Notes: generated from the letters alone by a model not told the origin. Counted from the stretch's first letter, positions 16,582 to 25,493 are shown. The stretch: 48,790 nucleotides of DNA from JAAFIP01 sp043774625 (GCA_043774625.1 JAYVTG010000138.1:1-48790); one strand, 5' to 3'. Program-made: numbers and translations.

Positions 16582-17445
16582 TTACTCTGCAAGCGCTTTG
16601 ACCATGTCGATATGCGGTATGCCCACCTCGTCATACGGCTCGCCTACCTCACTAAAGCCCGCTTTGGCATAAAAAGCGGCAGCGCTACGCTGGGCTTGCA
16701 GGCGCACCTGGGTGTCGCCACGCTCTTGGGCACGTTGCATCAAGGCGTGCAGCAGGTTGCGCCCTTGCCCGCTGCCGCGCATTACCCGGTGCACGGCCAT
16801 ACGGCCAATTTTGGCCACCTGGGGCGCGGCTACCAGCAAGCGGCCCGTGGCCAGCGGCTGATGCAAGCGGTTGTAGACCACCGCATGCATGGCGGTAGCG
16901 TCAGCAGCGTCCCATTCTTCGTTTTCTGCAATGCCTTGCTCGTGCACAAACACCCCTTTGCGCAGCTTGCTGGCGTCAGCCCCCAGCGTTTGCCAGTCAC
17001 CCAGCTTGACTTGAGTCATGGGCTCACCCGCTTCAAAAGCCGTGAACAAGTCGCGCAGGGCCTGCGGCACGGGGCGCGAGGTCTGTGTCGCGGGGTCGGC
17101 ATACACATACACCAGTTCGCACGTGACCAAGAGCTTGTCGCCAGCGAAAATTCCGCCGTGAAAGACAATCGACGAATTGCCCACCTTGACGCATTGCAGC
17201 CCCACATCCAACGAGTCGTCGTAACGCGCAGACGCAAAGTATTCAATGCTGGCCTTCTTCACATACAAGTCGCCGCCCAGTTGGTGCATGGTGTCTTCGT
17301 AAGGAATAGCCAGGGCGCGCCAGTAGTCGGCCATCGCAGTGTCAAAGTACATGAGGTAATGGCCGTTGAACACAATTTTTTGCATGTCCACCTCCACCCA
17401 GCGCACGCGCAGGCGGTGAAAGAATCGGAAAATATCTCTTTGCAT
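16582..17445 (-). CDS. hotdog thioesterase-GNAT fusion protein
   Basis: A 287-residue two-domain protein. Residues 1-135 are a 4HBT/YbgC-like hotdog domain (VRWVEVDMQKIVFNGHYLMYFDTA). This segment has the usual D-x-x-x-x-V-x-(N/H)-x-x-Y pattern, with Asp20 as the expected catalytic acid. Residues about 145-287 are an ElaA-like GNAT N-acetyltransferase (GRMAVHRVMRGSGQGRNLL, then AAAFYAKAGFSEVGEPY). It is a predicted acyl-CoA thioesterase joined to an acetyl-CoA-dependent acetyltransferase. Substrates are unknown. It is monocistronic. Confidence 0.85.
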   Translation of the reverse strand: MQRDIFRFFHRLRVRWVEVDMQKIVFNGHYLMYFDTAMADYWRALAIPYEDTMHQLGGDLYVKKASIEYFASARYDDSLDVGLQCVKVGNSSIVFHGGIFAGDKLLVTCELVYVYADPATQTSRPVPQALRDLFTAFEAGEPMTQVKLGDWQTLGADASKLRKGVFVHEQGIAENEEWDAADATAMHAVVYNRLHQPLATGRLLVAAPQVAKIGRMAVHRVMRGSGQGRNLLHALMQRAQERGDTQVRLQAQRSAAAFYAKAGFSEVGEPYDEVGIPHIDMVKALAE

Positions 17446-17583
17446 AGGTTTATAAGTTCTATCGGTTTGGTTGGTACATGGTGGGCAGATGGCGAGGACG
17501 ATGGTCGCGAAAAAAGCGTTAAAGTCAGTTAAACATCGTACCGCTTTTCACATTGCTCCCATTTTATTCAAGGCGCTTGCACC

Positions 17584-18720
17584 ATGGCTTTTATTTACTA
17601 CGTCACCCAAATTCAGTTTGACTACGGCAGTGTGCAACTGCTCAAAAGCGAATGCGAACGCGTGGGCATGACGCGTCCTTTGATCGTCACCGACGCAGGT
17701 GTGAAGGCCGCAGGCATTGTGGACAAGGCGCTAGCTGCGCTGGGCACGATCAAGGCCAGCGTATTCGACCAAACCCCCTCCAACCCCACCGAAGCTGCTG
17801 TACGCGCAGGCGTAGCCGCCTACAAAGCAGGACACTGCGACGGTTTGGTGGCGGTGGGCGGCGGTTCAGCCATCGACTGCGCCAAGGGTATTGCCATAGC
17901 CGCCACGCACGAAGGCCCGCTTACCACCTATGCCACCATCGAAGGCGGCTCAGCAAAAATTACCGACTCGGTGTGCCCCATCATTGCGGTGCCAACCACC
18001 AGCGGCACGGGCAGCGAGGTCGCACGCGGGGCCATCATCATTGTGGATGGTGGTCGCAAGCTGGGTTTTCATTCATGGCACCTGGTGCCCAAAACAGCTA
18101 TTTGCGACCCAGAATTAACACTGGGTCTGCCACCCCTGCTAACGGCTGCCACGGGTATGGACGCCATTGCGCATTGCATGGAAACCTTTATGTCTGCTGC
18201 CTTTAACCCGCCCGCCGACGGCATTGCCCTGGACGGCTTGCGCCGTGGTTGGGCGCACATCGAGCGCGCAACCCAAAACGGTGCAGACCGGGAAGCACGC
18301 TTTCATTTGATGAGCGCGTCCATGCAAGGGGCCATGGCGTTTCAAAAGGGCCTGGGTTGTGTGCATTCGCTCAGTCACAGCCTGGGCGGCGTCAACCCGC
18401 GCCTGCACCACGGCACCTTGAACGCGATGTTTTTGCCCGCTGTGGTGAACTTTAATTCGAGTATGGACAGCATGGTGAAAGAAGACCGCCTGAGCCGCAT
18501 GGCGCAGGCCATGGGTTTGCAGTCGGGTAGCGATGTCGCAGCCGCTTTGAAAGAGATGAATATGCGGCTTGGCTTGCCCACTGGCTTGGCGGCTTTGGGT
18601 GTTCAAAGCGATTGGTTCAACAAAATCATCACCGGCGCCCTGGCCGACCATTGCCACAAAACCAATCCGCGCATTGCTACTGCGGATGAATACAAGGCGA
18701 TACTTGAGCTGTCGATGTAA
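17584..18720 (+). CDS. iron-containing alcohol dehydrogenase
   Basis: A 378-residue group III (Fe-dependent) alcohol dehydrogenase. The NAD(P)-binding GGGSAIDCAKG lies at about residues 97-107 and PTTSGTGSEVA at about 137-147. The metal ligands are in GMDAIAHCMETF (Asp and His, about 193 and 197), GCVHSLSHSLG (about 262) and LHHGTLNA (about 277). Relatives include 4-hydroxybutyrate and 1,3-propanediol dehydrogenases. The exact alcohol is not predictable here. It stands alone, with no pathway partners. Confidence 0.92.
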   Translation: MAFIYYVTQIQFDYGSVQLLKSECERVGMTRPLIVTDAGVKAAGIVDKALAALGTIKASVFDQTPSNPTEAAVRAGVAAYKAGHCDGLVAVGGGSAIDCAKGIAIAATHEGPLTTYATIEGGSAKITDSVCPIIAVPTTSGTGSEVARGAIIIVDGGRKLGFHSWHLVPKTAICDPELTLGLPPLLTAATGMDAIAHCMETFMSAAFNPPADGIALDGLRRGWAHIERATQNGADREARFHLMSASMQGAMAFQKGLGCVHSLSHSLGGVNPRLHHGTLNAMFLPAVVNFNSSMDSMVKEDRLSRMAQAMGLQSGSDVAAALKEMNMRLGLPTGLAALGVQSDWFNKIITGALADHCHKTNPRIATADEYKAILELSM

Positions 18721-18832
18721 CGGCTAGATTTTCGACGTTGAATGGTGCTGACTTGGTTGGCTAGCTGTGATCTTGCCTGGTGGGCGGGCTTTGGGCTATT
18801 GGGGAAATACGCCAAGTTGGTTGGCATGCTTT

Positions 18833-18966
18833 GGACTCGGGGTATGCGCTGCAAAATGTTTTTGGAAATCACGCGCGAACGGTGTTTTGTAACGCTCGAC
18901 CTTGAACAACGCGCGCCTTCCCAAAAAATTTTCATCGCACACCCGCTCCCCCAAAGCTTTCAGGAA
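18833..18966 (-). repeat. foldback element copy A
   Basis: Reverse-strand copy of the ~115-bp foldback family. The core reads GGCGCGCGTTGTTCAAGGTC in its own orientation. Its outer arms are GGGTGTGCG and CGCATACCC, and its second-helix arms are TTTTTTGGGAA and TTTCCAAAAA. Confidence 0.85.
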
Positions 18967-19076
18967 TCGTCGGTGCGTCTTTGAAGACCAAATACGGAAG
19001 ACCCGGAGCCCGCAATTCGACTTTGGCAACGCTTGGGAACAGTCTTGACAGGTTTATGCGCATAAATATGCCAGTA

Positions 19077-19119
19077 GCCAGCGTGGAATATGCGCGAGCA
19101 GCTATGAAATGCATAGTGC
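19077..19119 (+). repeat. 40-bp dispersed repeat, copy 7
   Basis: Reads gccagcgtggaatatgcgcg then agcagctatgaaatgcatagtgc. It lies between foldback copies A and B. Confidence 0.9.
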
Positions 19120-19209
19120 TTAAAAAACGGAAATGCTACAAAACCCAAGCCCCACGGGTTTTTCGGTATTGCGGTATTCAAAGGCAAACCAGCCAACTAT
19201 GCAGGCGAC

Positions 19210-19330
19210 GGGTGAGTGGGTGTGCGATGAAAATTTTTTAGAAAGGCGCGCGTTGTTCAAGGTCGATTGCTACAAGACGCAGTTCGCGCGTGTTTTCTAA
19301 AAACATTTTGCAGCGCATACCCCGAGCGCG
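19210..19330 (+). repeat. foldback element copy B
   Basis: Forward copy. Its second-helix arms TTTTTTAGAAA and TTTTCTAAAAA differ from copies A and C by a compensatory pair. Its outer arms are GGGTGTGCG and CGCATACCC. A GGTATT-GCGGTATTCAAA box lies about 40 bp upstream. Confidence 0.85.
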
Positions 19331-19445
19331 GCGCTAGCCCACCAAGCAGGCGTATTCCTCTGCGCGCGACACCCACTCAGAAACTTGGCGTGTTCCCCCA
19401 GTGAGCCCATCAAGCTGGCAAATTCTCTCTAAGCGAGCAAACCAC

Positions 19446-20537
19446 CTACAAAGCCTGTACCACCGCCATATCCGGCCTCTCCAACCAAGCAGCAAACTCA
19501 TCAGCCAACTGCTGCGCCGCGCTGACACACGCTGACCATTGCGCCACGCGGCCAGCCAGGTCGCGGCCATGGTGGGCGAAATCGTTTCTGTCGGGCAGCT
19601 TGGCTCGGGGCAGCTTGGCAATCCACTCAGGGCTGGGCGCTATCACTACCATGCGGTCCAGAAAATGCGTAGAGCCGTGCCGCCATTTGAGCGACTTGTC
19701 CAGCCAACCGGGCACCACCGCTTTTTGAAAATGCGGGTACAGCACAATGCCGTCACCTGCCGAGTAATTCAAATGCAGGTGGTAGTCGGTAATGCCACCG
19801 TCCCAATACGCACCGCGCGGCGCGCCCGCAATGTCGTGCACGGCGTTGAGCACGAAGGGAATCGAGCAACTGGCTTGCAGCGCCGGTGCAAAGTTATCTG
19901 AAGTCAAATGCACCTGGCGGGTGCGGTAGTCCTGGGTGCCAAACGGCAGCGCCGCACTGGCGGCTGAACCTGGTGTGGCAGATGCAGAAAACACCACCCG
20001 CTCCAGCCAGGCACCCATGGCCTTGCGCCGCACCGCATTGGTAAAAAATGCACCCGCATAACCCAGGGGCGTGGCTAGCTTGTTCTCGCGCCGCAACACA
20101 TGCCGCCCGCGCGAGGTAACGATATGCAGCTTATAGCGCGGGTGCTCTACCACCTGCCCTACTCGCCCGCTGTAAAAGTCTGTCAGCGACTCGCCAAACT
20201 TGCGGCTCACCTCAATAGGCGATGGAAAGTTGCGTCCAGGCTCTAGGTCGTAGTTTTGCTGAATGTAATCGTGCTCCAGGCGTTCAAAGGCAGTAACTGC
20301 ATCGCGCAAGCAAGCCGTAGCCAGCCGCCACGCGCCAATGCTCGCGCCTACCAAATGCACCTCTTGCTGGCTGTTTGCCAGCCATTGCCCAAAGATAAAG
20401 CGATCCATCGGCCCCAAAATCAACCCCTTGGGGCCGCCTGCGGCACCGGGTATCACGCGCACGTCACTGGCTTGCAAGCCGTTTTTCTGCAAATGATTAA
20501 GCGCTCCAGGGCCTGCGTAGATGTTCAATGCGTTCAT
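19446..20537 (-). CDS. patatin-like phospholipase family protein
   Basis: A 363-residue patatin-fold acyl hydrolase. It has the Gly-rich oxyanion loop GAAGGPKGL at about 33-41, the nucleophile elbow GASIGAWR with Ser at about 65, and the catalytic Asp in YWDGGITDYH (about 247). Probably a lipid acyl hydrolase; no signal peptide is seen, so it is cytosolic or peripheral. Monocistronic, with a 40-bp repeat directly upstream. Confidence 0.88.
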   Translation of the reverse strand: MNALNIYAGPGALNHLQKNGLQASDVRVIPGAAGGPKGLILGPMDRFIFGQWLANSQQEVHLVGASIGAWRLATACLRDAVTAFERLEHDYIQQNYDLEPGRNFPSPIEVSRKFGESLTDFYSGRVGQVVEHPRYKLHIVTSRGRHVLRRENKLATPLGYAGAFFTNAVRRKAMGAWLERVVFSASATPGSAASAALPFGTQDYRTRQVHLTSDNFAPALQASCSIPFVLNAVHDIAGAPRGAYWDGGITDYHLHLNYSAGDGIVLYPHFQKAVVPGWLDKSLKWRHGSTHFLDRMVVIAPSPEWIAKLPRAKLPDRNDFAHHGRDLAGRVAQWSACVSAAQQLADEFAAWLERPDMAVVQAL

Positions 20538-20576
20538 GCAGGTATTTTAGCCATTTTTCAGTAAAAATAGCCCATT

Positions 20577-20617
20577 GCCAGCGTGGAATATGCGCGAGCA
20601 GCTATTATAAATATAGC
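20577..20617 (+). repeat. 40-bp dispersed repeat, copy 8
   Basis: Reads gccagcgtggaatatgcgcg then agcagctattataaatatagc. It lies in the 5' flank of the patatin-like gene, 40 bp before its ATG. Confidence 0.9.
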
Positions 20618-20673
20618 AAATGAATCCGCACGACCTGCTTTATCTGCATGCTGCGCAAGCCTGAGCCTGCTTG

Positions 20674-20952
20674 CTAGGTGTCTGCATTCAAGGTTGCATC
20701 GCCGTCAAAGTTCTCATCAATCGCAAATTCACCCCGATGCAAGGCATCCATGATCTGCAAGGCTTCTTGCTCGTCCTGCGTTGCTACACACACCCGCACG
20801 CCGCCCACGGCACCGGCCAGCAAGCCATGCGTTTGCACCAGATTCGCGTCCAATACCAAGGCGTTTACACCACCTGCTTGCAGACAGGACTGCAGCAAAT
20901 ACGCCTCGGTGGGCGACATAAAGCGGGCGACAGTTTGGGTACACAACGTCAT
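20674..20952 (-). CDS. DUF2007 family protein
   Basis: A 92-residue soluble protein of the DUF2007 (putative signal-transducing) family. Its typical layout is an N-terminal helix (SPTEAYLLQSCLQAGGV), a beta-strand with LVLDANLVQ, a Gly/Ala segment around LLAGAVGGVRVCV, and a C-terminal helix. The function is unknown. Monocistronic. Confidence 0.7.
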   Translation of the reverse strand: MTLCTQTVARFMSPTEAYLLQSCLQAGGVNALVLDANLVQTHGLLAGAVGGVRVCVATQDEQEALQIMDALHRGEFAIDENFDGDATLNADT

Positions 20953-21080
20953 GTCAGCAGCTTGGTAAGTGTTTGCATGTTCTGATTCTATCGAGATAGT
21001 CCCTGCTGATCAGCTCGGTTCTGCGGGTGCTATCGGGTCGTTGGTATTTGGTATTTGGTATTCAAAAGCATTCCCACCGC

Positions 21081-21220
21081 GCTTGCAAGCTTTGCGGGAG
21101 CGGGTGTGCGATGAAAAATTTTTGGGAAGGCGCGCGTTGTTCAAGGTCGAGAATTACAAAACAGCGTTCGCGCGTGTTTTCCAAAAACTTTTTTGCAGCG
21201 CACACCCCGAGTCCAAAGCC
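21081..21220 (+). repeat. foldback element copy C
   Basis: Forward copy with the most regular outer helix: GGGTGTGCG pairs exactly with CGCACACCC. The second helix is TTTTTGGGAA with TTTTCCAAAAA and the inner helix is CGCGCG with CGCGCG. Confidence 0.88.
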
Positions 21221-21247
21221 AGCCAAAAAATTCAGCCCACTGCCCCC

Positions 21248-21282
21248 GTAGTGTATGCGCAAGCAGCTATTTATTTAGTAGC
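21248..21282 (+). repeat. 40-bp dispersed repeat, copy 9
   Basis: Reads gtagtgtatgcgcaagcagc then tatttatttagtagc. It lies 38 bp before the MFS start. Confidence 0.8.
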
Positions 21283-21320
21283 ACCTGCCATTTTGACATG
21301 TCTTCGGCTAACACAGTATC

Positions 21321-22640
21321 ATGCGAGATTACAGTCCATTGCGTACCCTAAGTAGCGCAGCGCCCCACCCCAAGCTGCCAGCCAGAAAGTCAAATCCATT
21401 GTCTTCACAACCGTCTCTTGCCCTGCACCCAGGCACCGACTGGTTCGCCGTCTTTGCACTGTTTCTTGCCGGCCTGGCGGGTGCCATGCAATTTGCCAAG
21501 CTGTCGCCGGTGATGGACGTGGTAGCGCAGGAGTTTGCACTCAGCTTGGTGAGCGCCGGCCTGGCGGTGTCGATGATCGGCATTGTGGGGGTGATTTTTG
21601 CCATTTCGGCAGGCGCCTTGGTGGCCGCCATCGGTTTAAAGCGCGGGCTGCTGTTGGCGTTATTTGGCGGCGCGGCGGTGGCTATAGCAGGGTCGTTCGC
21701 GCCCAATGGTCCGGTGTTTTTATTCAGCCGGGTTTTAGAAGGCTTTTCGCATTTGCTGATTGTGGTGTGCGCCCCTGCGCTCATGTCTGCGCACGCGTCG
21801 CAGCGTGACCGGCCCATCGTGCTCTCTATTTGGGGTTGCTTTTTTGGTGTGGGCTTTGCCATCACCAGTGCGGTGGCACCTGCCGTGGTGGGCGCTGCAG
21901 GCTGGCGCGGGTTGATGCAAAGCCATGCGGCGCTGTTGTGTGTGGTGGGGGTGTTGGTGGCGCTGGCGCTTGGCCGGTCGCACCACAAAGACACACGCAA
22001 GGCGCTGCCCACGCTGCGCGACATTGTGGCCACGCATGCTGCCGTTTACCACAGTGGCGCGCCCTTGCTGCTGGCGCTGTGCTTTTGTGCCTATGCGTGC
22101 CTGTTTTTGGCGGTGCTGACTTTTTTGGGGCGCTTTCTTAACGACGCGCAGCACTGGAGCCTTGCCCGAACGGGTAGTTTTTTGGCAGCGGTGTCTTTCA
22201 TCACCTTGGGCTTTACCCTGTTTGCGGGCTGGCTGGTGCGCCGTGGCGTGAGGGTGTTGGCAGGCCTGGGTACGGCCTTTGTTGCCGTGGCTTTGAGTGC
22301 AGTGGGTGTCTTTGCGATGCAACCAGTGGAACCATGGCTTATCGCCTCCATCGCCTGCCTGATGGCGGGCTTTGGTCTTATTCCAGGTTTTGTTTTTGCT
22401 AACGTGCCCAGCGTTGCGCCCACGCCTGCGCGCGCCGCCCTGGCCTACGGCGCTATCGCGCAGTTTGGCAATGTAGGTTCTTTTGCAGGCACGCCCGTGT
22501 TTGCTGCGGCCTATCAGGCCATGGGCTGGCCAGGTGGCGCGGTGTTTGTAGCGAGCGTGGCGTTTATAGGGCTGTGGCTGGCTTGGCTGCTGCACCGCCA
22601 TAGGCCACCTTCAGGTCAGCAGCCCGGTGGCAACGGTTAA
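21321..22640 (+). CDS. MFS transporter, CynX/NimT-like
   Basis: A 439-residue major facilitator with about 12 membrane segments, beginning at TDWFAVFALFLAGLAGAMQF. The loop 2-3 region (GALVAAIGLKRGLLL) resembles the usual MFS signature. Relatives carry small anions or drugs; the substrate is unknown. The ATG at 21321 leaves a 38-residue cytoplasmic N-tail, so the true start may be a downstream TTG near 21399. It overlaps the convergent TAXI gene by 77 bp. Confidence 0.85.
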   Translation: MRDYSPLRTLSSAAPHPKLPARKSNPLSSQPSLALHPGTDWFAVFALFLAGLAGAMQFAKLSPVMDVVAQEFALSLVSAGLAVSMIGIVGVIFAISAGALVAAIGLKRGLLLALFGGAAVAIAGSFAPNGPVFLFSRVLEGFSHLLIVVCAPALMSAHASQRDRPIVLSIWGCFFGVGFAITSAVAPAVVGAAGWRGLMQSHAALLCVVGVLVALALGRSHHKDTRKALPTLRDIVATHAAVYHSGAPLLLALCFCAYACLFLAVLTFLGRFLNDAQHWSLARTGSFLAAVSFITLGFTLFAGWLVRRGVRVLAGLGTAFVAVALSAVGVFAMQPVEPWLIASIACLMAGFGLIPGFVFANVPSVAPTPARAALAYGAIAQFGNVGSFAGTPVFAAAYQAMGWPGGAVFVASVAFIGLWLAWLLHRHRPPSGQQPGGNG

Positions 22641-23895
22641 CGGCGGACTGGATCGCCGTCAGCGTGCCCGATGTCACGTGCCCGCTGGCACAGGCGATCA
22701 GGGTACGCCGCAAGATGTGGTCTACTTCTTGCAGATGCTTTTGCGCCTGCTCCGGGTCGTCATTTTGTACAATCGTGTCACTCAAACCCAGCAGGTAATG
22801 CAAATCGTCTACCGACTGATTGCGGCTGACCCTGCGCTTACGGGCGCTGAGCACCGTCATGCTGGAACCCAGGCCACCCAGCAAGGCCACTGCAATAAAC
22901 ATGTGGTTGATATAGCGGTCAAAAAAGTCCTGATACTGGCCCTCTATCAGTTGCAGTGTGCCGGGGTGTACCGGCAAGGTGGGCACGTTGCGCGCTGGCT
23001 CTTCCACGGCCAGCACTTCGGGCGTGTCAGCCTGGCGTTTGTCACGCACTGACAAAAGCGTTTTGGTGAGCGTGACGGCATCGCGTGGGCTTACTTTTTC
23101 ACTGGCCACCATGCGGTTTGACACTGAAATGGTTTCGGTGTCTTCGTCCGGCTTGGCCGGTTCGCCGCCATAAAAACCCTTGGCAATTTCTGCCGACTCT
23201 GTCCCCCGAATACTCTTTGCCAGCGCCGATGCATCGTCAAAAGTAATGACCACCACTTTATTGCCCCAGGCCCTGCGCACGTTGTCGCTAATGGCATTGG
23301 TAGTTCTGACGCGCCCAGACGATACCGCAAAAAACGCATCAATATTGCCCAGGCGTGCGCTTTCTATCTGCTCGCCGCGTTTGAGCAAAACAATCTGGTA
23401 ATCGCCCTCTTTCAGCCCCCAATGCAACAACACCTGTTTGGCTAGTTTGACGTTTTGCTCGCCAATGCCGCCAATGCCCAGCCTTTTGCCACGCAAATCC
23501 ACCACTTTTTTGATACGCGATGCCGGGTTGGTAAACACCACCGGGTAAAACTTGCGCAGACTGGCAATGCTGGTGGCGCCTGCCATCAGTTCCAGGTCTG
23601 ACCGGGTCACCGCAATGTCTGCTTTGCCGCTGGCCAGGGCCTCGGCGCTCTCTGCGGATCCGTTCGTCCACAGCGGGGTTAGCCGCACACTGGCGCGCTC
23701 TTTTGCCAGGGTTTCCATCAGCAATTGCACAATGCGCGGTTCGTCCAGGTCGCTCTGCCCGGCTGCTATGACCAGTTGACGCGGTATCAAAAACACAGCA
23801 ATGCCCAGGCCCGTCAACAGAGCCAAAACCAAGAGCACCAGAGCCAGCCAATGGTCAGCCAGGCTAGAACCCAGTTGTTTGAAAAAAGTTGCCAT
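22564..23895 (-). CDS. TAXI family TRAP-type solute-binding protein
   Basis: A 443-residue TAXI protein. An N-terminal membrane segment (WLALVLLVLALLTGLGIAVF) is uncleaved-looking. The binding domain follows (residues about 35-330: SGKADIAVTRSDLELMAG, DLRGKRLGIGGIGEQNVKLA). A second membrane segment (MFIAVALLGGLGSSMTVLSA) and a cytoplasmic helical tail come last. A TRAP permease is not encoded nearby. The C-terminal membrane anchor suggests a tethered sensor or binding protein instead of a free periplasmic one. The start was moved to the ATG at 23895, preceded by AAGGAGACGA. Confidence 0.88.
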   Translation of the reverse strand: MATFFKQLGSSLADHWLALVLLVLALLTGLGIAVFLIPRQLVIAAGQSDLDEPRIVQLLMETLAKERASVRLTPLWTNGSAESAEALASGKADIAVTRSDLELMAGATSIASLRKFYPVVFTNPASRIKKVVDLRGKRLGIGGIGEQNVKLAKQVLLHWGLKEGDYQIVLLKRGEQIESARLGNIDAFFAVSSGRVRTTNAISDNVRRAWGNKVVVITFDDASALAKSIRGTESAEIAKGFYGGEPAKPDEDTETISVSNRMVASEKVSPRDAVTLTKTLLSVRDKRQADTPEVLAVEEPARNVPTLPVHPGTLQLIEGQYQDFFDRYINHMFIAVALLGGLGSSMTVLSARKRRVSRNQSVDDLHYLLGLSDTIVQNDDPEQAQKHLQEVDHILRRTLIACASGHVTSGTLTAIQSAVNRCHRAADLKVAYGGAAAKPATAL

Positions 23896-23965
23896 TCGTC
23901 TCCTTGACGCCGCAGTTAGCAAGCACCCAAGGGCAATGTACCTCAATTACACAACCCGCAACGCG

Positions 23966-24556
23966 CTAATTGATCTCGATGGTCATCTGCGGTGCAGGTT
24001 CGTCCAAGCCCTTGAGCTTCCAGCCATAGGAACCGAAACCAAGCGTGGGCGTAGAAGTAGCGTTGTGGCCGTAGACCACGCCCGAAGTTTTCAGGTTGAT
24101 TTTGCCGTCTAATTGCATCTTGAGCGGCTTGAGCTGTTCCAACTCTTTGGGCCCCAGCTTCATGCCCTTGACTTCAACCAGGTTGCCTTTTCGGGTAATG
24201 GTCACTATCGGGGTATCACCGGGAAACTTGAATGATTGCTTATCGGTCAGGGTGCCAGACTTTTCATACCGCACCTTGTACTGACTCTTGCCCACGTACT
24301 CCACGCTCTTGAATGCGGCATCTTTTTTGAGTTCAGTCTCCATCTTTTTGAGGTCGGCATCCAACTTCGCTGACAGCTTTCCGGTGTTGACTTCCTCAGC
24401 GCGTGCCATCACAAACGTCAGCACACCGTCGTACTGAAACGAGTAGCTGCCGTCCTTGCCGATCTTGATGTCAGAGTCGAATTTTTCGGGGAAGAAACAA
24501 GCACTCAACGCAAGGAGGGCTGAGCCAGTCAAGCTCCATAGAATTAGTTTTTTCAT
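23966..24556 (-). CDS. predicted lipoprotein
   Basis: A 196-residue protein with a type II signal peptide and lipobox LSAC at residues 17-20 (lipidated Cys20). The remainder is Lys-rich with alternating strand patterns (YSFQYDGVLTFVMAR, KQSFKFPGDTPIVTITRKGN). I do not recognise a family. It begins 10 bp after the 24567-25493 gene and is probably cotranscribed with it, so both may act in the periplasm. Confidence 0.8.
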   Translation of the reverse strand: MKKLILWSLTGSALLALSACFFPEKFDSDIKIGKDGSYSFQYDGVLTFVMARAEEVNTGKLSAKLDADLKKMETELKKDAAFKSVEYVGKSQYKVRYEKSGTLTDKQSFKFPGDTPIVTITRKGNLVEVKGMKLGPKELEQLKPLKMQLDGKINLKTSGVVYGHNATSTPTLGFGSYGWKLKGLDEPAPQMTIEIN

Positions 24557-24566
24557 TTTTTTCGAT

Positions 24567-25493
24567 TTATTGATGGTATGAAAACAGCCATGTTCCGTCC
24601 GGCTGCTTGATCATTTCATGTCTGGTTTTACTGGACTCGCCGCTATCGTCTGCAACGTAAACAACCTCAAAGCTCAAAGCGTTCAAGGCGGGGCTTGACC
24701 AACCCTGCACGCGAGTCACCGTCATGCATGCTGATTGATTGTGGTACCGCGCGCGTGGCAACGGTGCGCTAAAGTAATAGCCCATACCAGCGCCGGGCAC
24801 CATGGTGGCGTTCATCCACGCCGCATTGTTCGCATTTTGCATACAAGAGAGTCGTTCAATCATGTCGCGAATCGTCGCCGAGGCTTCGTCAACCATGGTT
24901 TTGGTACGAAGATCTGTCGCGTTTTTTGGCAACTCAACGCCAATTCTGGCCAGCTGTTCTGGGGTGATGGCTGCTGTATTCGGGTAGCGCCTTTGCACTG
25001 GAGCCGTTGGCGCAGTCGATACGGCGCTTCCCTGTTGCACAGGTGCAGCCCCGGCTGGTGCGGCAGACTGCGTACCCGCGCCTGCCGCCGCTATCGTCTT
25101 GCAAAAATGAGCTTTCACTGCGTCATCCGGCGACGTGACACCCATGGGTGTGGTGTAAGACATGGAGATCTTTGAACCAGCACCCGATTTTTCTACCGCA
25201 ATGTTCATCGGTACGACTTTTTGGCTTTGTGCATTGGTCGTGGTAATGATGCCAAGCCCTTGGTCCGATTGCAAAATTTTCCAACCATCTTTCACGGTGT
25301 ACAGGTATGCGCCCTGCCATGCGCTGTCAGTGGTGACAGTCGGTAGTTCGGCAAACGTTTTATAAACCTTGCCACTCAAAAAGTTACCTGTAGAAGTAAA
25401 GTTGTCGTCGCAGGCTGCGGCCAATGCGGATGGGGCTAGCCCAGTTGCAGCAATTGCAATTGATAGACCGCCAAGTATGTTGGTAAAGCGCAA
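24567..25493 (-). CDS. secreted hypothetical protein
   Basis: A 308-residue protein with a type I signal peptide (GLSIAIAATGLAPSALA, then AACDD). The middle has an Ala/Pro-rich linker (about residues 140-165) between two folded halves. No family recognised. It is the first gene of a two-gene operon with the lipoprotein at 23966-24556. The ribosome binding site is AAAGGGGAA just before the ATG. Confidence 0.75.
   Translation of the reverse strand: MRFTNILGGLSIAIAATGLAPSALAAACDDNFTSTGNFLSGKVYKTFAELPTVTTDSAWQGAYLYTVKDGWKILQSDQGLGIITTTNAQSQKVVPMNIAVEKSGAGSKISMSYTTPMGVTSPDDAVKAHFCKTIAAAGAGTQSAAPAGAAPVQQGSAVSTAPTAPVQRRYPNTAAITPEQLARIGVELPKNATDLRTKTMVDEASATIRDMIERLSCMQNANNAAWMNATMVPGAGMGYYFSAPLPRARYHNQSACMTVTRVQGWSSPALNALSFEVVYVADDSGESSKTRHEMIKQPDGTWLFSYHQ

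Larger units (their letters stand above)
18721..19445. other. gene-free interval with repeat cluster
   Basis: The 725 bp between the alcohol dehydrogenase and patatin-like genes (convergent 3' ends) hold two inverted foldback elements (18833-18966 and 19210-19330) with a 40-bp repeat between them. Short frames here repeat at every foldback copy on both strands and are not convincing genes. Confidence 0.8.
20953..21320. other. gene-free interval with foldback and 40-bp repeats
   Basis: The 368 bp between divergent genes hold a three-fold GGTATTT/GGTATTC heptamer run (about 21042-21064), foldback copy C and a 40-bp repeat. Frames through the foldback on both strands mirror those at its other copies. 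Confidence 0.8.

Noticed and set aside
16510..17532. 340-codon plus-strand frame opposite the thioesterase-GNAT gene
   Set aside because: Antisense shadow; the minus-strand protein has recognisable domains.
21062..21262. Short frames through foldback copies (for example CAAKKFLENTRERC on the minus strand)
   Set aside because: They recur at each foldback copy, have no consistent start and change at the ends, so they reflect the repeat rather than a protein.
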